64,000 nt of DNA from Deltaproteobacteria bacterium (GCA_016792625.1 JAEUKK010000169.1:1-64000); one strand, 5' to 3'. Shown: positions 55,384-64,000, counted from the first letter of the stretch. Numbers and translations: made by a program. Notes: generated by a model not told the origin, from the sequence alone.

Positions 55384-55577
55384 CGCCGGGCCGTTTGCCA
55401 TCACATCAGGAACAACACGTACAACGCCAGGGGCTGCACCCCGGTGGGCGTCTACGTTGCGCGAAGGCCAGGCGTGCACACCCATTCGTCGCAACCCCTC
55501 AGCAGCGCCGCCCCGAACCTCGGGACAGTCCACCGCTTTGGAGAGGATCGTGGTGTTCCACGCCGCAGGCCCGGCGC
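55384..55577 (-). ncRNA. Candidate 6S-like regulatory RNA (about 194 nt, rod-shaped)
   Basis: Read on the - strand from the predicted start, the two ends pair in a 9-bp helix (55568-55576 with 55384-55392). Inward are an internal loop, an 11-position helix with one mismatch (55549-55559 with 55409-55419), a large bubble whose 3' side has its own hairpin (GGGG-TGCAG-CCCC), a helix CGGTGG/CCACCG (55530-55535 with 55442-55447), and an apical helix GTTGCG-a-CGAA/TTCGCGCAAC (55485-55495 with 55456-55465). Length, closed ends and central bubble match 6S RNA, which binds RNA polymerase. No coding pattern is visible. The family assignment is inference; another structured RNA is possible. Confidence 0.45.
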
Positions 55578-55583
55578 GGCTCC

Positions 55584-55612
55584 GTTCTACTGAATGCACC
55601 GCCTCCGGTCAA
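55584..55612 (-). promoter_or_regulatory. Sigma70-like promoter of the structured RNA
   Basis: On the - strand: -35 TTGACC (55607-55612), 17-base spacer, -10 TAGAAC (55584-55589). The start falls near 55577, one base before the terminal helix of the RNA candidate. Confidence 0.55.
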
Positions 55613-55873
55613 CGGGCGGGACGCACACATCCGTTACGGTCCTGTATCGGGCAGCGAAAGCACCACTCAGACCGGGATCCTGCGCGGTGGTGTCGCGAGG
55701 GGGCCGCGAGCCCGCTGCCCCACGCCCAGCCAGCTGGGGCCCGACGAGATCGATACGCAACACCACGTACGCGCACGCGGCGGCGCCCATAGCCAAGCCC
55801 ACCGCGCCCGGCGCGGCCGCGGATCGGCGCCCCTGTCGTCCGCGCGGCGCCGCCGGTCGGGCGGGCCGAGCGC
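55613..55873. other. Spacer between the RNA promoter and the prepilin gene
   Basis: No credible gene. It contains a hairpin CACCAC/GTGGTG around 55660-55692. A - strand frame 55587-55802 starts with a hydrophobic stretch but has no ribosome site and runs through the RNA promoter, so it was not called. Confidence 0.4.
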
Positions 55874-56575
55874 TCAGCTGCCCGAGCTGATGTCGGTGCC
55901 GTACTGCGAGGTGCCGAAGCGGGTCTGGTTGGGGTCGTCGACCCGCACCACGCCGCCGCGGGTGATCGAGACCACCCAGTCTTCGTTGCGGCCCTCGAAG
56001 CGGGCCAGCTTGTTGGCGAAGACGACGTCGATGGCGCCCTTGCTGTTGAAGTCACCGCTCGGGTTCATCACGTAGCCGCGCGGGCTGATCACGATGCGGT
56101 TGGCGTTGCCCACGCCGGGGCCGACCAGGGCTTGCCACTCGACGATGCCGACGTTGCGGGCGTAGTAGTTGCCCGCGCGGTCAGAGAGGTCGACGATGCC
56201 CTGCGAGGTGTCGTCGTCGCTGCCGTCTTCGGTGCGGTCTGCGGGCAGGTAATCCCAGGTGGTGCTCGCGTTGGACAGGTTGCCCAGCCCCACCCAGTAC
56301 TCGCCCCCCGGGTTGGCCGGATCACTCAGCGTGGGATCGGGGCTCACCAAAAAGACCGAGCACTCGACGTTCGCAGCGATGGCCATCGACCGGCACTGCT
56401 GCACGAGGTGGGCGAAGGTCTGGGCCGCCTGGCGGGTGCGCCACCGGGGCAGCTGCTCACGCGAGGCGCCGAAGCCCACCGAGGTGAGGATCAGCACCAG
56501 CGCGATGACCACAGAGAGCTCGACCAGGGTGAAGCCAGCGCGGCGGGCGGGAGCGGAGGGGCACGTGCGGCGCAT
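55874..56575 (-). CDS. GspH/FimT-like prepilin (pseudopilin)
   Basis: 233 residues. The class III signal 'RRAGFTLVELSVVIALVLIL' has the prepilin peptidase site G^FTLVE, with Glu5 of the mature protein present. After the hydrophobic helix come 'AAQTFAHLVQQCRSMAIAAN' and a beta-rich domain ('RIVISPRGYVMNPSG', 'WVVSITRGGVVRVDDP') as in GspH/FimT minor pseudopilins. It would join a type II secretion or type IV pilus assembly. ATG at 56573-56575 with AGGTG upstream. No other pilin genes adjoin. Confidence 0.85.
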   Translation of the reverse strand: MRRTCPSAPARRAGFTLVELSVVIALVLILTSVGFGASREQLPRWRTRQAAQTFAHLVQQCRSMAIAANVECSVFLVSPDPTLSDPANPGGEYWVGLGNLSNASTTWDYLPADRTEDGSDDDTSQGIVDLSDRAGNYYARNVGIVEWQALVGPGVGNANRIVISPRGYVMNPSGDFNSKGAIDVVFANKLARFEGRNEDWVVSITRGGVVRVDDPNQTRFGTSQYGTDISSGS

Positions 56576-56959
56576 GGCATCACCTGGGCGGGGTTGACCG
56601 ACAGAGCCTGAGTCTAGCTGACCGCGGCCCCCGCGCACAAGGCCGTTTGGGCTGGACATGCGGCCGCTGTGCGGGATAGCCGGCCGCGTTGGCCAGCGGC
56701 GTCGTCGCGCTGCCCCTTGTCGTGTGCGTCGTGCGTTTGGTGGGCCGAAGCCCCCACCCGCGGCGCCCGACAGGCGGGGCGCGCAGCAGAAGCCCCCCCG
56801 GGTGTCGCACCCGGTCCCCGCAGCGCCCCCAATCTCGGGGGCCTGGGGGGAGGCTGAGCCCGATCCCAGCGCGGCCCCTGGCCGCAGACCTCCGGCTCTG
56901 TCCCGCTCCGACGTTGTCCCCCCCAGCCTCGCTGGGGCTTGTGCAGGAAGCAGAAGAAG
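56576..56959. other. 384-base spacer upstream of rpsD with a hairpin next to the start
   Basis: Divergent region between the prepilin gene and rpsD. A perfect 7-bp hairpin CCCCAGC-CTC-GCTGGGG (56921-56937) lies 22 bases before the rpsD ATG and could affect translation. No promoter pair was found; no gene is credible. Confidence 0.4.
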
Positions 56960-57577
56960 ATGGCTCGTTACATCGGCCCGCGCATCAAGCGCTGCCGCTC
57001 CTTTGGCGTCGTCCTCCCCGGTCTCACCACCAAGACCACCCTCACCCGCCCCTTCGCCCCGGGCGTGCACGGCGCCAAGCGCCGCCGCCGCGACAGCGAC
57101 TACCGCACCCGTCTGGTCGAGAAGCAGAAGCTCCGCTACCACTACGGCCTGCTCGAGAAGCAATTCACCCGGTACGTCTCGAACGCGTCCAAGCAGCGCG
57201 GTCCGGCCGGTGACAACCTCCTCCGCATGCTCGAGAGCCGCCTCGACAACATCGTCTGGCGCCTCGGTCTCAGCGCGACCATCCCCGCCGCCCGCCAGCT
57301 GGTCGTCCACGGCCACATCAAGGTGAACGGCAAGCGCGTCGACCGGCCCTCCTTCCTGGTCAGCCCCGGCGACGAGATCTCGGTCGGCGAGAAGAGCAAG
57401 GCCAAGCCGTTCATCGCGGCCGCCCTCGAGCTCAGCACCACCAAGGTGCGGCCGTCCTACCTCGAGTTCGACCCGGCCAAGGCCGCCGGCAAGATGTTGG
57501 TCGCCCCGGGCCGCGCTGATGCGCCCTTCGACATCAACACCCAGGCCGTCGTCGAGTACTACAGCCAGAAGCTGTAG
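56960..57577 (+). CDS. rpsD: 30S ribosomal protein S4
   Basis: 205 residues, complete. 'MARYIGPRIKRCRSFG', then the S4 RNA-binding domain ('MLESRLDNIVWRLG', 'AARQLVVHGHIKVNGKRVDR'). It binds 16S rRNA early in 30S assembly. The N-terminus lacks the zinc cysteines of the C+ form. ATG 56960 has AGGA about 12 bases upstream. It stands alone here, away from the rpsM-rpsK-rpoA cluster, and is followed by GC-rich hairpins. Confidence 0.96.
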   Translation: MARYIGPRIKRCRSFGVVLPGLTTKTTLTRPFAPGVHGAKRRRRDSDYRTRLVEKQKLRYHYGLLEKQFTRYVSNASKQRGPAGDNLLRMLESRLDNIVWRLGLSATIPAARQLVVHGHIKVNGKRVDRPSFLVSPGDEISVGEKSKAKPFIAAALELSTTKVRPSYLEFDPAKAAGKMLVAPGRADAPFDINTQAVVEYYSQKL

Positions 57578-57633
57578 TCTCATCAGGCCCGGCGCCGGGC
57601 TCTCCCGCGCGCCGCCCGCCTGTGGCCACACCG

Positions 57634-57667
57634 ACGCCCCCCGTTCGCGACCTGCGGCGGGGGGCGT
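57634..57667. terminator. Hairpin after rpsD
   Basis: Perfect 10-bp stem ACGCCCCCCG (57634-57643) with CGGGGGGCGT (57658-57667), 14-base loop, without a T tract. A smaller GC palindrome (GCCCGGCGCCGGGC) lies at about 57588-57601. It separates rpsD from the convergent BtpA-family gene. Confidence 0.45.
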
Positions 57668-57748
57668 TCGGCGTCCGGCGCGGGGTGCTCCCATGGCCCA
57701 CCGACGCGGCGGCCACCCGCTCGAGGCCGCGCCGGCCGCCGGGAGCGC

Positions 57749-58534
57749 TCAGCCCGCCGCAGCGACCAGCGCCCGGGCCTGATCCAGGCAGAGCGGCGCG
57801 CCGATCTCGCCACCCACGTGCAGGGCGCTGCCCACGATGGCCGCGTGCGCCCGCCCGCGCAGCGCGCCCACGGTCGAGGGCAGCACGCCGCTGCCCACCC
57901 AGACCGGCGCGCCGGGGACCGCCGCCCGCACCACGTCCACGTCGGCCAAGGGTGTGGGCGCCCCCGTCGCCCGCCCGGTGACGATGAGCTGATCCGCGCC
58001 GCCCCGCCCAAAAGTCTCGCGGGCGACCTCTGCGAGGTCTGCGGCACCCGCGGGGACAGCGTGCTTGACGAGCACATCGGCGGCGATGGCGACCACGCCC
58101 TCGAGGCCCAGCTCGCGGCGCGCGCGCAGCAAGGCGTGCGCCTCGCCTTGGATGAGGCCCTGGTCGGTCCAAGCGGCGCCGGAGAGCACGTTGACCCGGA
58201 TGAACTGCGCCTCGACCGCGGCCGCCACCCCGAGCGCGGTGCGTGCGTCGTTGCGCAGCACGTTGATCCCGATGCGCAGGCGCGGGAAGGCCCGCCGCAC
58301 CTCGAGCGCGACCCGGGTCAACATCGGCCCCACATGGGGGCTCACCTGCCCGGCGGCAAAAGGTGCGTCGCCGAGGTTCTCGATCACGCAGCCCACGAGG
58401 CCCGCCTCGGCGAGCACCGCCGCATCGGCGAGGGCCCGCTCGAGCACCGCGCGCAGCCCGGGGCCGCTGCGCGGCGCGCCGGGCAGGGGGAGCAGGTGCA
58501 GCACGCCATAGAGCTCAAGGGTGGTGGGCGACAT
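57749..58534 (-). CDS. BtpA-family protein (TIM-barrel)
   Basis: 261 residues of the BtpA/SgcQ family. The start 'LYGVLHLLPLPGAPRSGP', 'GCVIENLGDAPF', 'RIGINVLRNDARTALGVA', 'FIRVNVLSGA' and 'VWVGSGVLPSTVG' are all typical. BtpA was first linked to photosystem I stability in cyanobacteria; elsewhere its members sit with sugar genes and their reaction is unknown, so photosynthesis is not implied. ATG with GGAGGTCCC directly upstream, the same ribosome site as the next gene upstream on this strand, 65 bases away. Confidence 0.8.
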   Translation of the reverse strand: MSPTTLELYGVLHLLPLPGAPRSGPGLRAVLERALADAAVLAEAGLVGCVIENLGDAPFAAGQVSPHVGPMLTRVALEVRRAFPRLRIGINVLRNDARTALGVAAAVEAQFIRVNVLSGAAWTDQGLIQGEAHALLRARRELGLEGVVAIAADVLVKHAVPAGAADLAEVARETFGRGGADQLIVTGRATGAPTPLADVDVVRAAVPGAPVWVGSGVLPSTVGALRGRAHAAIVGSALHVGGEIGAPLCLDQARALVAAAG

Positions 58535-58599
58535 GGGACCTCCGGCGGTGGTCTATTCCGGGCCAGGGCCGCCGCGGCCTGCGGGGCCCCGCCCCTGTC

Positions 58600-59268
58600 T
58601 CAGCCAGCCGCCCCGAAGCGCCGCGCGCGGAAGAGATCGAGCTGGACGCCACCTTGGCGCGGGGTCGCCCCCGCACCGGCCGTCGACAAGCGCGGCCAGG
58701 GGCCCTCGACCAGCTCAGCCAAGGGCGCCGCCTGGACCGGGCGCTCAGCGTCGACCCAGGCGGCGCCGTCGGGCGCCTGGGCGGCGAGCGCGGTGGCCAC
58801 GGCCGCCGTGGCGCCGATGCCCAGCCGCAGCTGATCGCCCATCGACCCCAGATCGCCGCACAGCGCGTCAACCTCATCGCCGTCGAGCTCTTGGAGCGCG
58901 CCGCCGACCGCCGCCACCAGCGCATCGTCATCGGACCCGACCGCGACCCACCAGCGCCCCGGGTCGACCACGCAGCGGTCGAGCGCGCGCGCGACGCCGA
59001 CCAAGCCAGCGACCGCAGACCAGCGCGCGCTGCTCGCGGGGACAGCCCCGGGCTCGGCGATCAACCCGCGCTCAGTGCAGCGCCCGAGCATCGGCCACCC
59101 AAAGCCGGCGGGCAGGAGCAAGGCGAGCTGGCCCGGCCGGACCGGGCCGAGGCGGAGGCGGTCGCCCGCGCGGAAGGTGAAGGCGCCGATCCGCCCCCAC
59201 CGGGTGACCACGGGCGCGCCGTGGGCGTCGAGTCGGATGGCGGGGACGTGGAGCAGCTGCGGCGCCAT
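58600..59268 (-). CDS. Unknown cytoplasmic protein
   Basis: 222 residues, family not recognised. The N-terminal 70 residues look beta-rich ('FRAGDRLRLGPVRPGQLALL'), the middle is Ala-rich helical, and 'DDALVAAVGGALQELDGDEV' and 'LCGDLGSMGDQLRLGIGATA' suggest two helix bundles. It ends 'VQLDLFRARRFG'. No signal peptide or membrane helix. ATG at 59266-59268 has GGAGG six bases upstream, sharing GGAGGTCCCATG with the BtpA-family gene it precedes; the two probably form an operon. Confidence 0.6.
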   Translation of the reverse strand: MAPQLLHVPAIRLDAHGAPVVTRWGRIGAFTFRAGDRLRLGPVRPGQLALLLPAGFGWPMLGRCTERGLIAEPGAVPASSARWSAVAGLVGVARALDRCVVDPGRWWVAVGSDDDALVAAVGGALQELDGDEVDALCGDLGSMGDQLRLGIGATAAVATALAAQAPDGAAWVDAERPVQAAPLAELVEGPWPRLSTAGAGATPRQGGVQLDLFRARRFGAAG

Positions 59269-59611
59269 GGGACCTCCTGAATGACACCCCAAGGTTACCC
59301 GCCCCGCTCGCGGGGCGCGAGCCAAACTATGTCCGCATCGAAAATTGATCCCCCAGGTCGCTCCGGGGCGCGCCGAGGGGGCCAGCCCGTGGCCGGCGGC
59401 CGCCGGGCCCGGACCCCGCGCCGCACAATTTCCCTACATCGCGCGCTCACCGCTGATCCGCGCGGGGGACCTGTCCCCACGGCCACACAATCCTGCGACC
59501 TGACACAGGCTCCCCTCCCGTTTGGGCCGCGCGGGACCGATGCCCCGACCGCCAGCGCGGGCGCCCCGCCGGCCTGTGCTACGCTCGAACGCAGTGCTTG
59601 GGGGGAGAAGG
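59269..59611. other. 343-base divergent spacer before the antiporter gene
   Basis: It has two hairpins (CCCCGC-TCG-GCGGGG-like near 59301-59316; GGGGAC/GTCCCC near 59465-59478) and an extended -10 TGCTACGCT (59577-59585) that could start the antiporter transcript about 20 bases before its ATG. No -35 was seen. No gene. Confidence 0.35.
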
Positions 59612-61105
59612 ATGTTCCTGGAGAGGACCATGTGCAGCCGTGCCGCGCCGACGCGCATTCACCCACCCGGGGGCGCGCCATCCGGCTCCGCCTGGGCCGC
59701 GCGTCTCCTCGGGCTCGTGCTGGCCTGCTTGGCAGTGTCCCCATGGTCGGCTTGGGCCAGCGGCGGCGGAGCCGATAGTTTGGGTGCCAACCTGTCTTTC
59801 ATTTGGGTCATCCCATTCGCGGGGATGCTCCTGTCCATTGCGATCTTCCCGATGGTCGCCGGTCATTGGTGGGAGCGCCATCGCAACCAGGCCTTGGTGG
59901 CGCTGCTCTGGTCTGGCCCCATCCTGGGCTACCTTGGCTACTTGATGGTCAGCGGCCACCACGCCGAAGAAGCCAAGCACAGCCTGCTGCACGCGCTCGA
60001 AGAGTATGCGAGCTTCATCGCGCTTTTGGGCAGCCTCTTCGTCATCAGCGGCGGCATCCTCATCAAGGGTGACCTCGAGGCCAAGCCGACGGTCAACACG
60101 GCCTTCCTCGCGATCGGCGCCGTGCTCGCCAACTTCATTGGCACGACCGGCGCGTCGATGTTGCTCATCCGCCCGATGCTGCGTACGAATAGCCAACGCG
60201 AGTTTGTCAAGCATATTCCTTTGTTCTTCATCTTCTTGGTCAGCAACATCGGCGGCGCGCTGACCCCGATCGGCGACCCCCCGCTCTTCCTCGGCTACCT
60301 GCGCGGCGTGCCCTTCGGTTGGACGCTGGAGCACCTCTTCCCCATCTGGGTGCTGCCGATGGGCCTGCTCCTGGCGCTCTTCTTCGCGGTGGATACCTAC
60401 TTTTACCGCCGTGAGCCGGCGAGCGCCCTGGCCCGTGATGGCAAAGCCAAGCAGCCCTTGGGCGTCGAGGGCACGATCAACTTCGCGCTCTTGGCCGGCG
60501 TGGTCGGCGCGGTGCTCCTGCTCTCGCCTGAGCAGGGCAAGCACGACTTCCGCAACTACTACGTGCGCGAGGTCGTGATGGCGGTCTTGGCCGCGGTCAG
60601 CATGTGGCGCACCAGCGCCGCGGTGCGCAAGGCCAACGGCTTCACCTTCGGGCCCATCCTCGAGGTGGCCGCGCTGTTCAGCGGGATCTTCATCACGATG
60701 ATCCCGGCGATGATGCTGCTGCAGGCCAACGGCGCCTCCCTCGCGATCACCGAGCCGGTGCAGTACTTCTGGGCGGCCGGCATATTGTCGAGCTTCCTCG
60801 ACAACGCCCCCACCTACGTCACCTTCGCAGCGCTTGCCTGCAGCAATGTCGCCGACTGCACGAGCGCCGAGAACCTCGGCACATTGGCGGCGAGCCCGGC
60901 CGGCCAGCCTCTGCTCATCGCCATCGCCTGCGGCTCGGTCTTTATGGGGGCCAACAGCTACATTGGAAACGGGCCCAACTTTATGGTCCGCGCCATCGCC
61001 GAAGAGAACGGCTACCGCATGCCCAGCTTCTTCGGCTACGTCGGCTGGGCCGCGCTGGTGCTGATGCCGACCTTCGCGGTGGTCACCTTCGTCTACTTCC
61101 TCTGA
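59612..61105 (+). CDS. NhaD/CitM-family sodium:proton antiporter
   Basis: 497 residues from ATG 59612 (ATG 59630 is equally well served by GGAGAGGA). A cleavable or anchor segment near the start ('LLGLVLACLAVSPWSAWA') and about 11-12 further helices. Family motifs: 'FIGTTGASMLLIRPMLRTN', 'FLVSNIGGALTPIGDPPLFL' (first substrate-binding half) and 'ILSSFLDNAPTYVTF', 'NSYIGNGPNFMVRAIAEENG' (second half). These match the ion-transporter superfamily NhaD proteins that expel Na+ for H+. Arsenite or citrate transporters are related alternatives. Confidence 0.85.
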   Translation: MFLERTMCSRAAPTRIHPPGGAPSGSAWAARLLGLVLACLAVSPWSAWASGGGADSLGANLSFIWVIPFAGMLLSIAIFPMVAGHWWERHRNQALVALLWSGPILGYLGYLMVSGHHAEEAKHSLLHALEEYASFIALLGSLFVISGGILIKGDLEAKPTVNTAFLAIGAVLANFIGTTGASMLLIRPMLRTNSQREFVKHIPLFFIFLVSNIGGALTPIGDPPLFLGYLRGVPFGWTLEHLFPIWVLPMGLLLALFFAVDTYFYRREPASALARDGKAKQPLGVEGTINFALLAGVVGAVLLLSPEQGKHDFRNYYVREVVMAVLAAVSMWRTSAAVRKANGFTFGPILEVAALFSGIFITMIPAMMLLQANGASLAITEPVQYFWAAGILSSFLDNAPTYVTFAALACSNVADCTSAENLGTLAASPAGQPLLIAIACGSVFMGANSYIGNGPNFMVRAIAEENGYRMPSFFGYVGWAALVLMPTFAVVTFVYFL

Positions 61106-61134
61106 GCCGCCGCGCGCCCCCGGTCGGCAGCCCC

Positions 61135-61566
61135 GTGTCCTCGCGCCTCCACCCGGGCCTCGCGGCGCTGCTCTGGGCCGTGGCCGTGATCAGCTCCATC
61201 GGCCTCTCTGCGCTCAGCGCGGGGCGGCCGCGCCCGCAGGAGGGGCCGCCTGACGCGCCCTCCCGTCCGCGCCCGCTGCTCCCCGCCGAGCGCGCGACGC
61301 TGGAAGCCGAGCAGCGGGCCTTGGAGCGGGACCTGGCCGCCGCGCGGGATCGCCTCGGCCGATGGCCACGGGTGGCGGAGCTGGAGGGCAAGGGGCCGGA
61401 CGGCGCGCCCCTGCTGCCCGACGGCCTGCCCGATAACCCCGCAGCGGAGGCCGTCGGGTGGGTCGTTGAGGGCTGTGGCCCCTTGACCGGGGCGGAGCCG
61501 CCGGCCGACTGGCGCTGGTGCCCCGACGACGGCACCCTCATCGCCCTCGGCCTGCCCCCTCGCTGA
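61135..61566 (+). CDS. Small membrane-anchored protein with coiled coil
   Basis: 143 residues, family not recognised. One N-terminal membrane helix ('LAALLWAVAVISSIGLSAL'), a Pro/Arg linker, a coiled coil ('ERATLEAEQRALERDLAAAR') and a short C-terminal part with two Cys ('GCGPLTG', 'WRWCPDDG') that could form a disulfide outside the cytoplasm. The 'LLPDGLPDNP' stretch recalls pseudopilin C-terminal loops, but the class III signal is missing. GTG at 61135, 29 bases after the antiporter stop. Confidence 0.5.
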   Translation: MSSRLHPGLAALLWAVAVISSIGLSALSAGRPRPQEGPPDAPSRPRPLLPAERATLEAEQRALERDLAAARDRLGRWPRVAELEGKGPDGAPLLPDGLPDNPAAEAVGWVVEGCGPLTGAEPPADWRWCPDDGTLIALGLPPR

Positions 61567-61579
61567 GCGGCGCCCCCGC

Positions 61580-62230
61580 TCAGCGCGCCGGAGAAGCGAA
61601 GCGGTAGACCGCCTGCACGGCCAGCGCGCTGTCGGGCAGCGGAGCCTCGGTCCAGGGCCCGGCCTCACCGGCGAAGGCCTCGGCCGGGCCGGCGATCCCG
61701 AAGGCGACCGGGGCCTCGTCAGCCGAGAGCTGGGCGTAGGCGCCGTTGAGACGGTCCCCCGCCGCGGCGGGCAGACCGTCCTGGGCGGGGAGCAGCGCGG
61801 CCACCTCGGGGTGGAGCTCCCCCACGCCGAGGGTCAGGGCCTCTCCCATCGGGCGGGCCGCCTGGGCGCCGGTGCAGGTGGGCTCCCAAGGGCCGAGGCT
61901 CAGCTCCCACCACCCCAGGACCACGGGCTCGGGCGGGCTGATCGCGCGCACGTCCTCGATCGCCACCGCCGCAGCGCACAGCTCGACCCCGGCGTCGTCG
62001 AGCACCCGCAGGTCGAGGGCGCCCGCGGCAGGGGCCGGAGCCCCGTCGACCAGGGTGAGGGCGGCGCCCAGCGTCCACCAGAGGCCGGCGCCAGCGGCGC
62101 CCTCACCCCCACCGTCGTCGCCGTCTGCGCCGAGGTCAGACGCCGCGCCCGAGTCGGACCGCGCGGCTGCGCCCTCACCGGCCGCGCAGCCCACGAGGCT
62201 GAGGCCCAGCACGACGATCCGAAGCTCCAT
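61580..62230 (-). CDS. Lipoprotein of unknown function
   Basis: 216 residues. Signal peptide with lipobox 'LSLVGC' (Cys15), then an acidic Asp/Gly/Ala-rich linker ('SDLGADGDDGGGEGAAG') and a beta-rich domain with two Cys ('ELCAAAVA', 'EPTCTGAQ'). No family recognised. The sequence style resembles surface lipoproteins of Myxococcota. ATG at 62228-62230; first of three lipoprotein genes on this strand in chromosomal order, last in transcription order. Confidence 0.65.
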   Translation of the reverse strand: MELRIVVLGLSLVGCAAGEGAAARSDSGAASDLGADGDDGGGEGAAGAGLWWTLGAALTLVDGAPAPAAGALDLRVLDDAGVELCAAAVAIEDVRAISPPEPVVLGWWELSLGPWEPTCTGAQAARPMGEALTLGVGELHPEVAALLPAQDGLPAAAGDRLNGAYAQLSADEAPVAFGIAGPAEAFAGEAGPWTEAPLPDSALAVQAVYRFASPAR

Positions 62231-62292
62231 TGCGCACCCCCAGGGGCGGCACCATAGACGCGGCGCGCCCCGCCTGCCAGCGGGCGGGGCCC

Positions 62293-62834
62293 TCACAGCG
62301 CGAGGGCCTCGTGGGGCCACAGCGCGAGCCGCTGCCCCGGCGCCCAGGCGGGATCGGCCTCAGGCGGGTCACCTTCGAGGAGCGCCTCGTCAAAGGCGGC
62401 GCCCGCCGCGGCCCAGCGCGCGCCATCCCAGCTCGACCACCACCCGAGGGAGCGGTCAGGGAAGGGGCCTGGCGCGGCCTTCGACACCGGCCCAAAGGCC
62501 ACCCACAAGGGCCCAGCGAGGTCGGGACGGGAGCCCTCCTGCCCACGACAGTCGTGCTCCAGCTCTTCGAGCTCAAGCTGAAAAGCATCGGTGCAGTCGG
62601 CGCAGCCGCTCAGGCTCGCCGGGTCGATACGCGCGCCGCGGATCCGCTGGACGCGCGCGCAGAGCAGCCGCTCGGGGTCATTGTCGCGCTCCCAGGCGGC
62701 GGGGAAGAAGGCCCACACCCAGTAGCCGCTCGGGGCGTCGCCCGCGGTGAGATAGCCCTGCTGCACGGCAAAGGCGACCTCGTCACCTGCGCAGCCGCAG
62801 GCGAGCGCGACGACCACGCCGAGCGCGCCTCGCC

Positions 62835-62838
<4 letters not shown>
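62293..62838 (-). CDS. Lipoprotein of unknown function
   Basis: 181 residues. GTG start; signal peptide with lipobox 'ALACGC' (Cys about 16). The mature protein has a CxxC pair ('GCADCTD') and Trp-rich strands ('YWVWAFFPAAWE', 'LGWWSSWDG'). No family recognised. The start overlaps the stop of the Asp/Ala-repeat lipoprotein by four bases (GTGA), so both are translated from one message and probably function together. Confidence 0.65.
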
Positions 62839-63692
<854 letters not shown>

Positions 63693-63885
63693 CAGAGCTC
63701 CTCCGGCGGGGCGGCGGCGGGCCCGGGAGGCGGCCCCAGCGGCCGCGCTTATCCCGGGGCGCCCACCGGGACGACACCCACAGGGTGGGGGCGCCGCCCG
63801 CGGCTGTTCAGGGCCACGCGCCGCTCGACGCAGCGAGGGCACGTCGGCGGAGACCGGGCCGGCAGCGACGGCTTCGACCGGCGCG

Positions 63886-64000
63886 CTACAGGTGGGCCGG
63901 ATCACCGCGCCCGAGGTCATGCTGGGGGTCCTCGGCGGTCCAGCTGCCCAGCGAGGCCCGCAGGCTCAGCAGCAGGCCGAGCACGAGCAGCACGCCGACC
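63886..64000 (-). CDS. C-terminal end of a membrane protein (cut by window edge)
   Basis: Partial. On the - strand the last 37 codons before TAG (63886-63888) read a hydrophobic helix 'VGVLLVLGLLLSLRASLGSW' followed by a hydrophilic tail ending 'GRGDPAHL'. The start lies outside the window. Nothing identifies the family. It is upstream of the three lipoprotein genes on the same strand, with a 193-base gap. Confidence 0.5.
   Translation of the reverse strand, partial: VGVLLVLGLLLSLRASLGSWTAEDPQHDLGRGDPAHL

Noticed and set aside
55363..55599. A - strand GTG frame of 78 codons over the structured RNA
   Set aside because: The start lies between the -35 and -10 of the predicted promoter, the GGAGG is only two bases from the GTG, and the base pairing explains the sequence better than a protein.
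55587..55802. A - strand frame of 71 codons with a hydrophobic start
   Set aside because: It lacks a ribosome site, runs across the promoter of the RNA candidate, and its later part reads as unbiased sequence.
57749..58534. Photosynthesis function for the BtpA-family protein
   Set aside because: No photosystem, pigment or related genes are present. The name comes from a cyanobacterial member, and the family is widespread in non-phototrophs.

Overview
The window is very GC-rich DNA (roughly 70% by eye) with dense, often overlapping genes, many GTG starts and GGAGG-type ribosome sites. Several traits point to an uncultured or little-studied Myxococcota relative: a bacterial microcompartment operon ordered like the one I recall from Haliangium ochraceum, a recA promoter whose operator resembles the Myxococcus LexA box (CTG...GTTCA), a TonB with GVxG repeats, PilT, an XPB helicase with a separate companion gene, many lipoproteins, and a TamA/TamB outer-membrane system. 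Taxonomy is inferred, not proven.

Layout. 105-4888 (- strand): a complete microcompartment operon (two BMC-T, one BMC-H, three BMC-P, a CoA-acylating-type aldehyde dehydrogenase, a class II aldolase) behind its own sigma70-like promoter. 5119-8764 (+): a polyprenyl-phosphate-type glycosyltransferase, an asparagine-synthase-like amidotransferase and a ModA-like lipoprotein. 8825-12781 (-): a low-complexity protein and a DsbD with two N-terminal domains. 12924-17008 (+): a GT2, a DUF2064-type transferase, mpl, then recA with a promoter/LexA-box overlap. 17060-26329 (-): lipid kinase, alaS, pilT, sucB, sucA. 26836-28353: two unrecognised small genes. 28568-28860: a self-contained promoter, 50-residue membrane protein and terminator. 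28966-38481: ceramidase-like lipoprotein, deoxynucleoside kinase, a PEP-utilising dikinase (- strand), P5C dehydrogenase, XPB. 38762-47578 (+): XPB companion, xseB, TonB-ExbB-ExbD-ExbD, ispA-type synthase, tlyA, lipoprotein, phosphoesterase. 47622-54442 (-): tamB and tamA. 54850-57577: rpmG, a structured RNA candidate on the - strand (55384-55577), a GspH-like prepilin and rpsD. 57749-64000: BtpA-family protein, an unknown protein, an NhaD-like antiporter, a small membrane protein, three lipoproteins (one with a long Asp-Ala/Ser repeat) and the end of a membrane protein cut by the window edge.

How parts work together. The microcompartment genes would build a protein shell around aldolase and aldehyde dehydrogenase, so an aldehyde made from a sugar phosphate is converted inside to an acyl-CoA. 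recA and the GT2 operon share an 18-bp operator-like element, suggesting common SOS control. TonB/ExbBD and TamAB serve the outer membrane. SucA and SucB form the 2-oxoglutarate dehydrogenase E1 and E2.

The most interesting new observations are the microcompartment operon, a 194-nt rod-shaped RNA with 6S-like architecture behind a good promoter, the shared LexA-like element, the monocistronic 50-residue membrane protein, and the broken or overlapped start of XPB. No tRNA, rRNA, CRISPR array, insertion sequence or prophage was recognised.
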